From NCBI GenBank assembly GCA_025917655.1, contig CP084617.1, positions 1,612,001-1,676,000 of the forward strand: DNA of 64,000 nt, written 5' to 3'. The position numbers and the translations under genes were made by a program. Positions 46,048-58,200 of the stretch are shown here, piece after piece; position 1 is the stretch's first letter, and every line of letters starts with the position of its first letter. Source of the stretch: Chlorella sorokiniana. Lineage: Eukaryota > Chlorophyta > Trebouxiophyceae > Chlorellales > Chlorellaceae. Below the pieces are notes generated by a model, which saw nothing but the letters and a program-made list of their open reading frames with translations, was not told where the DNA came from and ran no database searches.

Positions 46048-47978
46048 CTAAAGACAAGAGCATCGGCTGGGGAACTGAGCAGGTTCCAGCATCAGCAACC
46101 CCATGAACAACTTAGGTGAGGAGCTCATAACCTTCATGGTCTGGCTGAGCCAGCGCCGGCGGCAGCAGCCCCGCAGCCGCGCCGCCTCCGCCTCCGCAGC
46201 CGCCATCAGCTGCTGCCAGGCAGGCAGCTGCTCCAAGCTGCCCCTGAACGCCACCCAGCTGCCGCTGTGCACGCCCAGCTGCTCCAGCTGCTGCTCAATG
46301 ACTGCATCGCTCAGAACAGAAACATCGCGGACACTGATGAACAGTGGCTCGTCTGCTGTCTTCTGGTTGACAGGCAACCCCTGCTGCTGCCGCCACTCTT
46401 GAAGCGCAGAGCGTTTGTCTGCCACCAGCAGCGGCAGCAGGCCGGCCTGCTCCAGGAACAGTAGCCGTCCCGCCAGCCGCTCTGCTGCAGACTTGCACAC
46501 ATAGCTGGCAAACCGCTCACCCACCTCGGCTGCTGATGGCTGCCACGGCAGGTAGCGCCGCAAGACCAGCAGGTTGGCCTGGACAGACGGGCGCAGCCAG
46601 TCCTGGTAGAGAATATTTGCGCAATTGATGGCAACTGCCTGAGGGTCTGCCACGCCGCACAGGCCCCACACAGCCAGAGCGCACCGCCACACAGCCGTGC
46701 GGACGGTCAGCAACCCAGGTGCAGCGCTGACCATCCGCAGCGCTTCCTCCCTGCCAAACTCCTGCAACAGATGGTCAGAGGAAATGTGAGCAGGAAGAGC
46801 AAGGAGCCAAGGCACTCATTGCAGGCACGCACCGCAACTAGCGCCTGCGCCCGCTGCCGCAGCGTGTCTTCTGCCGTGGTGGCCCCCTGCGTGCCTGTGT
46901 GCAGCAGCTTGAGCCACAGCTGGCGGTCGGCACCCAGCTCCTGCTGCAGCACCGCTTCCTGAGCTGTCAGGCGCTCGGGCGGGAACGTCAGCAGGGAAAT
47001 TGTTTGCTGCAGGCCTGTCACCAGCTGGCGCTCTGTCAGGCCCAGCTGCAGCAGGCTGTCAATGCGCTGCTGCAGCGTCTCGGTGCGAAATTTCAACAGT
47101 AAAACTGCTGCTGGCTGCCTAACAAGCAGCTCTCCCAGCAGCTGCTCCCCCCGTCTTGCCGACGTCGCTGGCCCTGCACCCAGCAGCCAGCAGCAACGCC
47201 AGCACTGCAATGGCTGGCTCAAAGCTGGGGTTTCCAGCTGCAAGAGGCTGCCGTTCAAAGCAGCGCGCTGCCTGAGACGCTGTCAGCCCCAGCGCCTTCA
47301 GCTGCCCAAACAGCACACCAGCACGCTGCTCCACCGGCCAGCTGAACAGCAGCGGACACCGCATTAGCAGCCGCCCCAGCTGCCCCTGCTCAATGCCCAG
47401 GCCAGACAAGTACGCTGCCACCGATGTGCCATGCTGCAGCATACCCTGCTGCCGGCTTCCATAAAGCTTGGCCACAGCCCGCGCCAGATCGGCCTCCTTG
47501 CTGCTCACGCCGCACTGCTCTGCCAGCGGCGCCAGGCATTTCGCAAGGTCTACAGACAAAGCCACCAGCTTGCCGCGCTGGCTGACAACCATCTCTGTAC
47601 CGCACTCTTCGCTGTCAGCTGCTGCATGGCCTGCTGAGCAGGGCGCCCAGACAGGCCGCCGTTGGAGCCGCCGCTTCTGCGCTGCTCGATGCGGCCACAG
47701 CGCCGCCTGCCACAAGCGCAGCATGGGCATTGCATTCGATAGAAAGTCAGGCCAGTTCTTGTCGCGCGTTGCTGCTGGCTGGGCGGCTGCAGCGAGATGG
47801 GCAGAACAGGAGCAGCGAGCGCACAAGCCGGTGGCAGGCGGCAACACCGGGCGACCCTCACGTTGCCGCTGGACGCGCTGCACGGCGGCTGGCAATCCCT
47901 AGCAGCCATGGAGGTTCGTGCCTGAAGCGGTGTAATAGCGGCGAAGCTGGCTGCCACCCCAGCCGCGAGCGGTGGCAT
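46048..47978 (-). CDS. mTERF-like protein, dispersed copy D2 (frame broken)
   Basis: Exons are 47862-47978 (39 codons, MPPLAAGVAASFAAITPLQA, possible targeting peptide), 46833-47706 (begins AALWPHRAAQKRRLQR, then VVSQRGKLVAL and mTERF repeats such as GIEQGQLGRLLMRCPLLFSW) and 46048-46761 (EFGREEALRMVSAAPGLLTV). The GCAG acceptor at 47707 keeps phase 0 with exon 1. In exon 2 near 47150, after GKTG, there is one extra base in a C run compared with the array copies. At the homologous site D1 has one base too few. Near 46165 the frame again departs from the D1 C-terminus. Intron 2 has a GTGCGT donor. The homopolymer location leaves open whether these are real mutations. Confidence 0.7.
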
Positions 47979-49221
47979 CGGGGTGGGTTTGTGAGCGCCG
48001 GTAAGGGGCTGAGAAGCACAAGGATGAAGCGAACACAACGATGAAGAGAATTTGTCGGGGGTAGCGCAAACCCCTCCCGTCGGATGCACTCACCCCCTGC
48101 CTGGCGGTGGCGGCAGAGCGGGCAAAGCAGGCCCAGCTCCTGTCTGCGGCGGCCCTAGCCCCCGCCAGCGCTGTTGATTACTCAAGCGAGTGAGCTGATC
48201 GGTGGATTTGCTCAAGGGTCATGGGTCCGCATGCACGTTGCCAGGTATTGACCTGGCCTTGTATAGACGAGGCGGAGGGCGAAAACCGGCAGACAGCAGG
48301 CAGCAGGCTCAACAGCCAGCGCTTGGTGCCGCCTTGCCCCATGTAGTCTGCATTAGTTCAGGCGTCCTGCGGATTATTCTCAATTAATGGGCAGCGTCGC
48401 TCAGGTCACCCACCTGCAACCGTCTGCCCTGCTGGCGGGCGCTTGCTGCCGGGCGATAGCGCCGCGCAACATGGCCCTCCACGTCACTGCTCACCTCTCA
48501 GCATACATGTGGTTGGATCAAGACTTGACCCGGAAAACACGGGTCGCCTTCACAATGGGACAGGACCCCTCGGGCATGCTCATCCAGCCAAGTTTGCTCG
48601 ATTATTTCTTTCTGGCGCTCACACCGCTCTTGTGGAAAGGCAGAGGGGTATCAATGGTAGCCCAGCAAGTAAAGATAGATTTGAGCCAGGATGCACATTG
48701 GTGCTCATCAAAGATAAAACTAGATATGCTCGGAGAAGAGCCAAAGCAGTGGAAGGGTTTGAGAGAGGGACATGTCAAAAACGTGCAGAGGAGATGGCAG
48801 GACTGCTGGTGGGCACATCGTCGGCTAGAGTGGGCGCGGTGGAACGGAGAAGCACTTGGTGATACAGCGGTGGTGGGAGGACCACAGGCAATAATGAGAG
48901 CGCCCCCATGAGGAAAAAGCTCTTACATATACGACGTAGTAGGGCGGAAGGGGAGCCTGTTGGCAAGCAAGCGCAAGGTTGGCACATGCGCCCGTTTGCG
49001 CGTTCTGGTTGAATGGCGGGAGATGGTGAGCTCAACTTTCAAGCGAGTTTGGGCAGGAGCAACAAGTTGTGCAAGCGCAAGAAAGACGGTATGATTATGA
49101 GCGGCGCACAGGAAGGCGGCGGGCAATGAGGCGGAGAAAGGCAGGCAGGAGCCAAGGTGGGCATGCAACAGCAGCAGTCAGTTGCCGGCTCTGACATGGC
49201 GATGCATGCAAGCAGCAGGGG
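47979..49221. other. Upstream region of D2 and a lower-GC stretch
   Basis: 47979-48350 is the D2 upstream region, homologous to that of D1. From about 48380 to 49000 the base composition is visibly less GC-rich than the rest of the window. A 174-codon open frame at 48387-48911 (plus) contains no recognised domain and has no splice-site support. I do not call it a gene. It may be the remnant of an inserted element or simply a promoter-side region. Confidence 0.4.
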
Positions 49222-51510
49222 TCAGAGCAGCAGAAGTTCCAGCAGCAGCCAGAGCACCCAAGCCGCCGCCACCCAGCCGGCCGCCAACGCTCGGGCTGGC
49301 AGCGGCTGGGGCAGTTTCCATTGGAGCAGGCGCAGCGCGCGATGCGGCGGCGGCGGCGGCGCCGGGCTGCCGCCACGGCCTCCCTGCCGCTGCCCCTCCT
49401 GCTCCTGCTGCTCCTGCTGCTGCTGCTGGTGCTCCCTCCAGGCCTTGAGCTCGCGGCAGCGCTGCCGCTCCTCCCAGCCCCACAGCAGGCACAGCGTGGG
49501 CAGCACCCCGGCCGCCACCTGCAGCCACACACAGAGCAGCCTCCAGTCAGAACGCGACCGACGGGCGCACCAGATTGCTTAGAACACGAGACCGACGGGC
49601 GCACCAGATTGCTTAGAACACGAGACCGACGGGCGCACCGGGTTGGGAGCGAGAGAACGGTTCGCGAGAGGCGGCAGGCAGGCACAAGTGCGCAAAGCGT
49701 GATGCAAAATGCTGTGCAGATGCTCGAGCAGGGTGCAGCCTGGTGGCCGCAGCGGGCCCCCACCTGCAGCCAGGCATGCACGGCGTAGCAGCCGCCCAGG
49801 CAGGGGCTGGGCCGCCACCGCGGCTCGCGGCGCAGCAGCGCCGCGGGCGGCACCAGCAGCCGGATCCAGCGCTTGGCCCAGGCGTAGTACCCCACCGCCT
49901 CGGTGGCAGCTGCCGGGCAGCTGCCCGCCGCCGCCGCCGCCGCGCCGCACCCGCCGCCGCCGCCGCACTCGGCCAGGCAGCGCTGGCCGGTGGCTCTCAG
50001 GTTGAGCACCAGGAAGAGGAGCTGGAAGGGGAGGAAAGCGCGCAGGGGGTGACGAAGCCCAGCCCTGCCGCCAAGTGGCTCATTGCCTGCACGGTGGCGA
50101 GGGGGCAGGGGCTGTTGAGGTGGGCAGGGCGCCGAGGCGGCGGGAAGGCATGGCCCTGACAGGCATGTGTCCAGCCCTTGCTGGCTCCCAAAACAGCGAA
50201 TGCTTCATGCACGACGGTTTGATGGGCAGGAGTGCGGGGTGAGGGGGTGAGGGGGCAGTGTCCACAGCAGCCAGGGCAAGCCTGGGAGCAAATGAACAGG
50301 CACGGGTTCGGGCATGAGCGGTGCTGCCGCGCCCCCCCACCACCACCACACACACACACTGCCAGCGCCCAGCCGCCCTGCTGCGCTGGGGGCCCCGCAG
50401 CGCCGCCCACCCGCCAGGCCAGGTGCTCGTAGTTGGCCAACAGGGAGGAGCCCGGCACGCGGGAGGCTTCCGTGCCGAGGTAGACAGCTTCCCAGCGGTG
50501 CACTCGGGCGATGACTGCGGTACAAAGCGGTACAGCGGCGCACGCAGAGCAGGACAGCATCAACACGCCGCGGCTTTCGGCTTTTGGCTTTCGCAGCCGT
50601 CGAGCCATCAATCAACAGAGGGAGGACAGCCAGGGGTGGAGCGGCTCGGCCAGCGGTGGCAGCGGCGACGGCGGCGGCCCGCCAGCTCAGCGCGCGGCGG
50701 CGTGCCAGCTCAGCGCGCGGTGCCTCACAGCAGAAGGTGCGGGTGAGGCGCAGGGCGGTGAGGGCGGCCACTCGGTGACGCTCGTACCAGCGGGGGCTGC
50801 AGAGGCGGGCGGGAGAGAATAAACAAGTTAGTGCCCCCATTGAAACGAATGTGGTGATGAAAACAAACCCAGCGATCAGAAAAAAAAAAAAGAAAAACGG
50901 CTGCGATGCGAGGGTGCAAGGGGCTGCGCCACCAAGGCACAGCGGGCGGGCGCTGGCACCCGCACCGGCACGCTGGGACCGGCAGCGACGCTGGGCTGCC
51001 GTGCGCACCAGCAGCGGATGACGGCCAGCAGGATGGGGCAGCAGAGGAGGTAGGGCAGGATCCAGGCCAGCTCGCCGTAATCGCGGGGCCCTGGCGCCCG
51101 CAGCCACTGCAGCGCAGGAGCGGCGGCAGCATGGGGGTGCATGTGCGTGAGCGGCAGCGTGTGGGGGAGGGGGTCGGGTGCTGGCCGGGTGGGTGCACCT
51201 CATTCAAGAATGCGCAGGGGAAGCGTGCGGCCGCGGTTGGGATTGAGCGGCAAGCTCAGGGCGGCCCTGGCAAGGGTGATGCTGTGGCATGGGTCCCAGG
51301 CCCCGCAAGGCAACCGGACGAGCTGAGAGGGCGATGAGGGGGCAGCGATGGGGCGACGGAAGCTGCGCGCAAGTCGCAAGCAAGCCTCGGCTGGCGGCGG
51401 CACGCGCGGCAGCGCACCTTCACCACGCCGCCGCCGATCATGAACGTCCAGAACAGCGCCCACGACACATCCTGGCCCACCAGCTGCCTGTTGCGCCGCT
51501 GCACAAAGGC
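49222..51510 (-). CDS. Multi-pass membrane protein (divergent paralog 1)
   Basis: Function unknown. Exons on the minus strand: 51418-51510 (QLVGQDVSWALFWTFMIGGG, membrane segment), 51009-51106 (GELAWILPYLLCCPILLAVI, membrane segment), 50729-50796 (RWYERHRVAALTALRLTR), 50411-50514 (IARVHRWEAVYLGTEASRVP), 49764-50021 (LLFLVLNLRATGQ, then a Gly/Ala run and YYAWAKRWIRLLVPP) and 49222-49518 (VAAGVLPTLCLLWGWEERQR, a Gln-rich coiled part and a final WVLWLLLELLLL). All borders are GT-AG and the frames are clean. The order of hydrophobic and basic segments matches the plus-strand gene at 52803-54928. The first exon upstream of 51510 was not identified, so the start is missing. Confidence 0.65.
49556..49640. 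repeat. 34-bp tandem repeat in an intron
   Basis: The unit begins GACCGACGGGCGCACC and recurs at 49556, 49590 and 49624, a period of 34 bp over about 2.5 copies. It lies in the last intron of the membrane-protein gene. Confidence 0.9.
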
Positions 51511-52802
51511 CTGCGAGGGGTGGGCGGGCGCAGCGGCGGAGCGGAGCCGGTGAGCGACGCGCGGCTGCTGGCGCAAACTGGCGGCGAGGCTGGGGTTGGC
51601 GCGCAGGACGAGCGCCCCTTCCTGTGTGCCTGAGCAGAGTGTGGCACTCTACGGCTGCTGCCTGATGGGCATCGCTTGCATGCGGAAGAGCGGCTGCCGC
51701 AGCAGCGGGAGAGCGTGTCGGCAAGCAGCCGTCGGCAGGCTGTTGGCAGCGCTGAAGAGCATTAGCGGCGGCGTCCGCGGGCTTTCCGGCCCCCTGTCAA
51801 TTCATCACATCAGCCAAGCAGCGTTGGGAGCGCCGGGCGGTGTCGTGGCTGCGTCCCGACCAGGCCCAGCGCTCACCTGCTCTGCAGATCGAGACTCGAA
51901 CGCCAGCATGGATGTTACGAGTCCGCAATCAAGCGGGAGGAACCATCAGCTCAACCACGGGGTAGCGTAGCGAAGGAGGGGTCAGATACAGAGTAAAGGC
52001 ACACAGTTGCTTGCCGCCTGATACGACACCAGAAATGAGCAGGGGAGTTAAAGTTATCTTCAAGCGCGCACTGATACACGCCGGGTACAGCAGGGGTACA
52101 GCGCCGCCGCTCAGCGTGATGATGATGGCACACTGCTGTGGCCGCGGCTCCACTAACACCAATCAAGAGCTGTCAGTGCGTCGCAGTTCACGCTGCCGAG
52201 CCCCGTGGGACCTGCGTGCTGAACTCTGCAGCATGGGTAGGCAGCCCTCTGGCAGCACCATCTCATGAGCCGAAGGCGCTCACCAGCACAGGCAAAAGGG
52301 AAGGCTGCCAACGTTCACTCTTTAACAGAAGAACGAGGGCAGATGATTCTGCCACGTTACCTTACAGGCATCAGAGTTGAAGAACACGGTGCACGGGTGA
52401 GATGGCGGGAGCTGCTCCCTGCTGCCGGCTGCGTGGTACCAGCAGTCCGCAAGGCGGCGGGGGCACTCACCCTGGCTTCTTGCATCGCTCATCGGCTAGT
52501 TCAACCCCAGTTCGTTTTCAACAATCAAAGATCGTTTCCTCTCGGCAGTTTTGGTCGCTGCGAGCGGTGGCTGCTTGCAAGCGCTGTTGGAGAAGGAGAG
52601 GACAGGAGCCTTTTGGGGCATCGCGCGTTTTAGATGACAGGCCTGCCGTACAGAGAGTGGCGAGAGGAAGCTTTTAGGCGGTGAGGGCCCCTTTGCCATC
52701 GCCAGCAAGAACTCCCTTGCGCTCGGCTCGGTTACTCATCGCGCAAGCGACAGAACAGCCAGCGCACGATGATGAAATCGCTCTGGAAGCCGCTCCTGCG
52801 CG
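51511..52802. promoter_or_regulatory. Divergent region between the two membrane-protein paralogs
   Basis: About 1.29 kb separates the two divergently transcribed paralogs. It must hold both promoters and the unseen first exon of the minus gene. Parts near 51900-52700 are less GC-rich. No specific element was assigned. Confidence 0.4.
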
Positions 52803-54928
52803 ATGCCCGCACGCCTGTCGCCCGCCCGCCTCCTGACCGCTGGTCTCCTGCGCCGCCGCGGCGCCTCACGTTGCAGGCTGCTCACCAAAGATGCCACTGG
52901 CATAGATTGTGCGGTGTGGGGCGCCGCCTTCTTCCTGCGGCTGGCCCTGCTGCTCTGGAAGGTGTCGGCTGGCCACCTGGAGCCCGGTGAGCTGCCCAGG
53001 CGCCTCCACCTCCCGGCCCCTCGGGCCACCGGCCAGTTGGCAGCTCACCCTCTGCCCGCCTGCCCAACTCTTGCTTTGCTTGACAACCACCTACACGCGA
53101 AATGACAGACGCGCACCGCTGCCTTGCAGCCACGTTTGCGCATGCCGTTTTGCAAAGGTTCATGAAATCAGTTCCGTCGGCAGCAGTGCAGCTGACACCC
53201 TGCCTCCCGCGCCTCTCCAGCCCCCCCCACCCCCACCCCCGCCTGCAGACGTGGCGCTGCTGCACATCCCGGACGTGGCAGCGCCCACGGCCCTGGTGCT
53301 GCTGATTACCGCGCGGCGGCGGCTGTACCAGTCGCTGCGGGAGGAGCTGCTGACGCTGCTCAACCTGCACTCCGTGTGGAGCCTGCTGGACCTGGGTGAG
53401 CGAAGCAAGGGCTGCACTGCCCTCCTTCTTCCTTTCTTCCTGCAATCAAGGTCACCCGAGCAGCAGCCATTCCAACAGCAGCCAGATGTTGCAGCAAGAG
53501 CAACAGACGGGCTGTCTTGGCAGTTGAAGCCACCGCCTGCGCGTCACGTTGCGTCACATTGCGTCTTGCTGTTCTGCGAGGCTGCGCTCCCCCTGCCCCT
53601 CCGCCTCCAATGCATACAGCCCTTCGTGGCGGCGGCCCCAGCCCAGTCGCCCACCATGCCGGCAGCGCGCCGCTGCTGCTGCTGCTGCTGGCGTCCGGGG
53701 CGGCGCGCTGTGGGCGGGGTGCTACGCGCTGCAGCAGCGGCTGCCGCTGGCGTGGAACCTGGCGGCGCAGCCGCTGGTCGTCTCCCAGCTGGTGGGCTGA
53801 GGCTGCTGCCTTGCGTGGCTTGCGCGCATGTGCAGTGTTCAGTTGCTGGATCCTGCAAACATCTGGGATGGCATGAACAGCATGCTGCCAGCGACATGCT
53901 ACGGGCTGCTTCCATGCTGCTTACGGCCTGCGGCAACCCAAGTGGAGGCAGGCCAGGACGTGCGCTCCCGTGTTGCTTGGCGGCTGACCCCGCTGTCGCC
54001 CCGCGCCGCAGCTTTGGCGCAACAGAGACGTCTGCCGCCGGGTGGTGGCGGCGCCTGGCGTGGCGGCCCCTCTGAGCCGCCTGTACCGCCTGCTCGGCTT
54101 CCTCCAGTGAGGCATACTGCTGCAGTGTACTGCTGCAGGCCCACAGACGCGTGCATCGTTGCGGGTTGTGCCCATGCTGCGTCATGGCGCACAGAGCAGG
54201 ATGCTTGCAGTCCGCACATCCTGCTGGCCGCTACCTGCCCAACATTCAAGCACAGCCAACGGTCCCCCCTCCCTCCTGTCACCTGCAGCGCGCCGGTGTT
54301 GCCGCTGCAGCTCCTGCCGGCCGCCGCCGCCGCCGCCGGCCCGCTGCAGCAGTGTGCGTCGGTCAACGCGTGGTGCGTTGTGTGGGTGGGCACGGTGCTG
54401 CCCCTGGCCATCATGTACCGCCAGGAGCGAAACGCGCGCTGGGCTTTCTACCAGCGCTGGCGGCGCTGGGCCCTCGGGCTGGACCCCGACACGCGGCCAA
54501 AGTCAGCGGGTGGGGCGACTGGCAACCAGCTGTGGGAGGAGCACTGGGAGCCGGAGCCGCACCACCATCAGGAGCTGCCGCCGCTGGAGGCGGACGAGGA
54601 GCGGGAGGTGCGGTACTACTCTCGTGTGCAGTACTGGTACAGCCCGCTGCCGCAGGTGCTGCAGCCGCGGGGCCGGTGCCGCGGCAGGACCCCGCGGCCC
54701 AGCCTTGGCCCTGGATACGGCTGTACACGGCAGCCTGCGCGGCGTGGGGCGCGGCGTGCTGCGCGGCGGCGGTCGGCGCGTCCGCTGTGGCGGCGTGAGG
54801 AGCAAGCAAGCACTGCGTCGGAGGCTGGGCAGCTGGTTTGCAGGCTTGCACGACGGGTGCAGTATTGCATGGGTCAGCAAAAGCAGATTACTGTACTTCT
54901 AATACATGACACTCTGTGCTGCAAATGA
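52803..54928 (+). CDS. Multi-pass membrane protein (divergent paralog 2)
   Basis: Function unknown. Exons: 52803-52986 (MPARLSPARLLTAGLLRRRG, targeting-like, then VWGAAFFLRLALLLWK), 53249-53395 (APTALVLLITARRRLYQSLR), 53620-53791 (APLLLLLLASGAA, then WAGCYALQQRLPLAW), 54012-54106 (RNRDVCRRVVAAPG, RLYRLLGF) and from 54289 (VNAWCVVWVGTVLPLAIMYR, then QERNARWAFYQRWRRW and an acidic tail). Phases agree at the first four joins. It resembles the minus-strand neighbour, for example WVGTVLPLAIMYRQERNARW against VAAGVLPTLCLLWGWEERQR. The frame changes near 53700 in a GGGGCGGCG stretch. The stop is uncertain: the frame in use ends at 54928, whereas another frame near 54720-54800 would add a further hydrophobic segment (LYTAACAAWGAACCAAA). 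Confidence 0.65.
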
Positions 54929-55263
54929 GCCAGGGAGAACCTCATGCATCCTCAGCGGCAGCTCAGGAAATGCAGGCAGCTGGCTGCGCCAGGCGGGCAC
55001 TCCGCTTGTGCTTTGCCCGCCTTTGCCATGCCTATGCACTCGGTATGCAACTTTGTTTGATTTGATCGCACCCGCACCTGTGGCAACAGAGGGGCCAACA
55101 CAGGGGCTGTGCTGGCACAGCAGTCTGAACCCTGAAGCTCAGCACAGCGGTCTCGCATCCTCAACATGAGATAATCGACCGAGGGATAGCGGCAGCCCCC
55201 GCGGCCCTCCGGCCAACTCCTGCGGCGGGCGCTGGGACGGCTTGTGCACAGCTCTGCCAACGC
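54929..55263. promoter_or_regulatory. Region upstream of the subtilase gene
   Basis: About 335 bp without a recognised exon lies between the membrane-protein gene and the subtilase start. It should contain the 3' UTR of the first and the promoter and 5' UTR of the second. Confidence 0.4.
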
Positions 55264-58200
55264 ATGATGGAGCCCAGAGTGCCGAATCGCGTGCACATGC
55301 GTCGCCGCGGCTGTCCGTCCCTGCCCTGGGCAGCAACACTGCTGCTTGTGATGGCGGCGGTGCCGCTCGCCTCTTGCGCAGTGCCCCCACCTACGCAGCC
55401 CAAGGTAGGGGTGCAACAAGGCTGAGGTCTGCATTCGCTTACTGGTAGAGTGCAGCTACAGCATGCGTGTCTATGCTGCATCTCTAACGAGCAGTTGCGC
55501 GCGCGGCCGGCAAAGCGCAGGCGCCGCCGTTGCCAGAGTACGCCCCAGGCCGGCTGATTGTGAAGCTGCGTGAGCAGCGGGCCGCCGGCGCAGCGGCAGC
55601 CCCCGGCGCCAGCTGTCCGAGGGCCTGCACGGGGTGGTGCTGGTGCAGCCGCTGTCTACAGCGGGGAGCGGCGCGGGTTCCGCCGCCGCGAGCTCCTCGC
55701 GCCGGCTGTCGGAGCAGCGCGGCCCTGCGCCGCCCAGCGTTGGGCCTGCCGTCTACGCCATCCTGGATGGAAGCAGCGTGCGGGAGAAGGCTGATCAGCT
55801 GAGCGCGCTTCCAGGTGAGAGCGACAGCGCAGCATGGCGCCAAGCCCGGAGCGTACCGCCCTGGCCCGCCCTCTCTGGCCCACGGGCTGCCATCACCCGC
55901 CTCGTACCCGCCTCTCACCACCCTCCTGCTGCCCCGAGAGTGCAGAGGTGGAGTGGGCGGTGCCAGACCGCGTCATACACTTGTCACACTGGCTGGAAGG
56001 GCGTGCATGGAGCGGCGGCCAGCACCCGGCGTCAGATCTCGCGACGCCTGTCGCGGAGCCCGCCCGCCCTCTGCGGCGGCTGGCGCAGGCGTTTGGCGGC
56101 TCCTTCACGCCGAACGACGAGTTCTTTGACAACCAAGTGCACTTGCGATTCATCAGTGCCCCGAAGCTTGGAGCGCGACGATGGGCGGCAGCGGCGTGGC
56201 CGGCAACGGGGTGAGAGTCGGCGAGGCACGGGCGACGGTTTTTTGGTTTTCTTTAAGCGGGGTTCCAGCCGCCGAGCTGCTGCCTGGCAGTCGCCGCGGC
56301 AGGAGCGGCTCCTCCCCTCCCTGCGTGGTTGCAAGGCCGGTCGCTGTATGTGTATGTGTATGTGTCTGCAAGGCCGGTCGCTCGTGGTGCAGCCCTGCTG
56401 CTGACACTCGGTGCTGCACCTTTGTGCTGATGCCGCTCCATCTCTGGCTGCTTCCGCCGCAGTCCAAGGTGTGCCTGATCGACACAGGGGTCAACACCGC
56501 TCAGCCCGACCTGCCGCCACGTGAGCGTCGCTGCCTGCACTGTGTGCTGCCCTCGGGCCTCTGGCAGACCTGCGCTCTGCCGCCGGCAGTGCTGCTACTG
56601 GGACCTCGCACGCTGCCAACAGCCCGGCCGTGTCTGCCGCCGTTGCTGCTCTGCAGTGCTCAAGGCGTGGAACGCCTTTCCCTCTGAGACGGCTCCGAAC
56701 GGCAGCGTCGTCCGCTTCCCCCAGCCCGGGGACCCGGATTTCACGGATGTGGAGGACAGGTGCGCTCTACCGCATGAACTGCAAACTGAATCTTTTACTG
56801 ACACCCGAGCAACGGGCGCGGCGTGGCCCACCCGCCAGCCGGCGCACGCGCTGTGTTGTCTGCTGCAGCCAGGCGCCTGCCGCCTGCACCGCTCTCGGCG
56901 CGGCTCGCAGTCTCGTGAGCCCCGCCCGCCGCAACGCTGCCGCTCACCGTGCCTGTCGCAGGCTGTTCCATGGCACCAGCGTGGCGGGGGTGCTCGCCGC
57001 GGTCACAAACAACGGCATCGGCGTGGCCGGGGTGGCCTACAATGTGAGCGGTACCAGCCGTACAGCGGTACAGGACGGTGCATGCGGGTCACTGCTTGCC
57101 AGCAGGCTCGCTCCCCTGCCCGGGCAGGCTTGCCGACCTGGCCTGCCGCGCGCGTGCCGCTGTTTGCGTCAACCGCTGCTGCAGGCTGGCCTGCTGGCCT
57201 GCCGCGTGTTCAACGGCACCCTGGGCGTCGGCTACGTGTCCTCCATGCGGCGCTGCGTGGACCTCTGCCTGCAGGCGAGCCATGCCCTGACGCAGCAAAC
57301 TAGCAGTGAAAGCACCCCAGAGCTCACTCAGGCGCCGCTGAAAGAAGAGCGTCGGCTTGAAGGGAATTGTTGCGGCGCGTCGGCAAGCTCACAAATCGTC
57401 GTGGCCCCCTGCGGGCGCGTGCGCAGCGCCCAGCACCCAGGCACCGCCTGGCTCCAGCCTCGCTCTTTTTACTTCCTGCGCTGCAGGAGGGCGCCCAAGT
57501 GGTGTCTGTATCGCTGGGGCTGCAGTACAGCTCAGACCTGGGCGTCCCCGATGCCGCCATGATCGAGATGGCGTTGGCCGTCCCGCGCCGCGGGCGCGCT
57601 GCTGATCGCCGCCGCGGGCAACAGTGAGCGTCGCTGCGCCGCTCCGCCTGCTGGTATGAGGCTGCTGCCTGGCGCGGTCACTGCTGCCTTGCAGGATTGT
57701 TGTGCAAGCGGTTCGTTGGGAAGTTGCCAACGCCGTTTCCTGGCAGAGCTTGCCGTGTTGTGGCTGTACCTGCAGACGGCATAGACTACAACCAGCAGTA
57801 CAACAAGGCCCTCTTCTACTTCCCCGCCGCGCTGGCCCACCCCGACTACGCGCAGTACGGCCTGGACAACATCATAGTCGGTGGGTTGTTGTGGTGCAAC
57901 ATTGTTGTGCAACATTGTTGTGCAGCAGCGGGGCCTGCGGGTGCAGGGTTTTGCGTAGCGCGGCCTGTGGGCGCAGGTCCAGGTCCCCTTCATTGCAACC
58001 GTCTGGGGCGTTGTCGTGGTGCAACATTGTTGTGCAACAGCGGGGCCTGCGGGCGCAGGTCCAGGCCCCCTTGTGGCAACCCTTGTGTCTGGCCAGTTTG
58101 CGCTGCGCTGACTGCCACCCTTCCCCGTGCATATGCGTCCGCGCGCGCGCCCTCTCCCCCCCACCCCCCACCCACCCACCCACCCACCCACACATGCACC

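Noticed and set aside
48387-48911. 174-codon plus-strand frame as a gene
   Set aside because: No domain, no splice-site support and no homolog recognised; reported only as part of a compositional island.
50879-50896. A-rich run as a SINE or retroposon tail
   Set aside because: On the coding strand it is a T-rich tract in an intron of the membrane-protein gene, and no element body is next to it.
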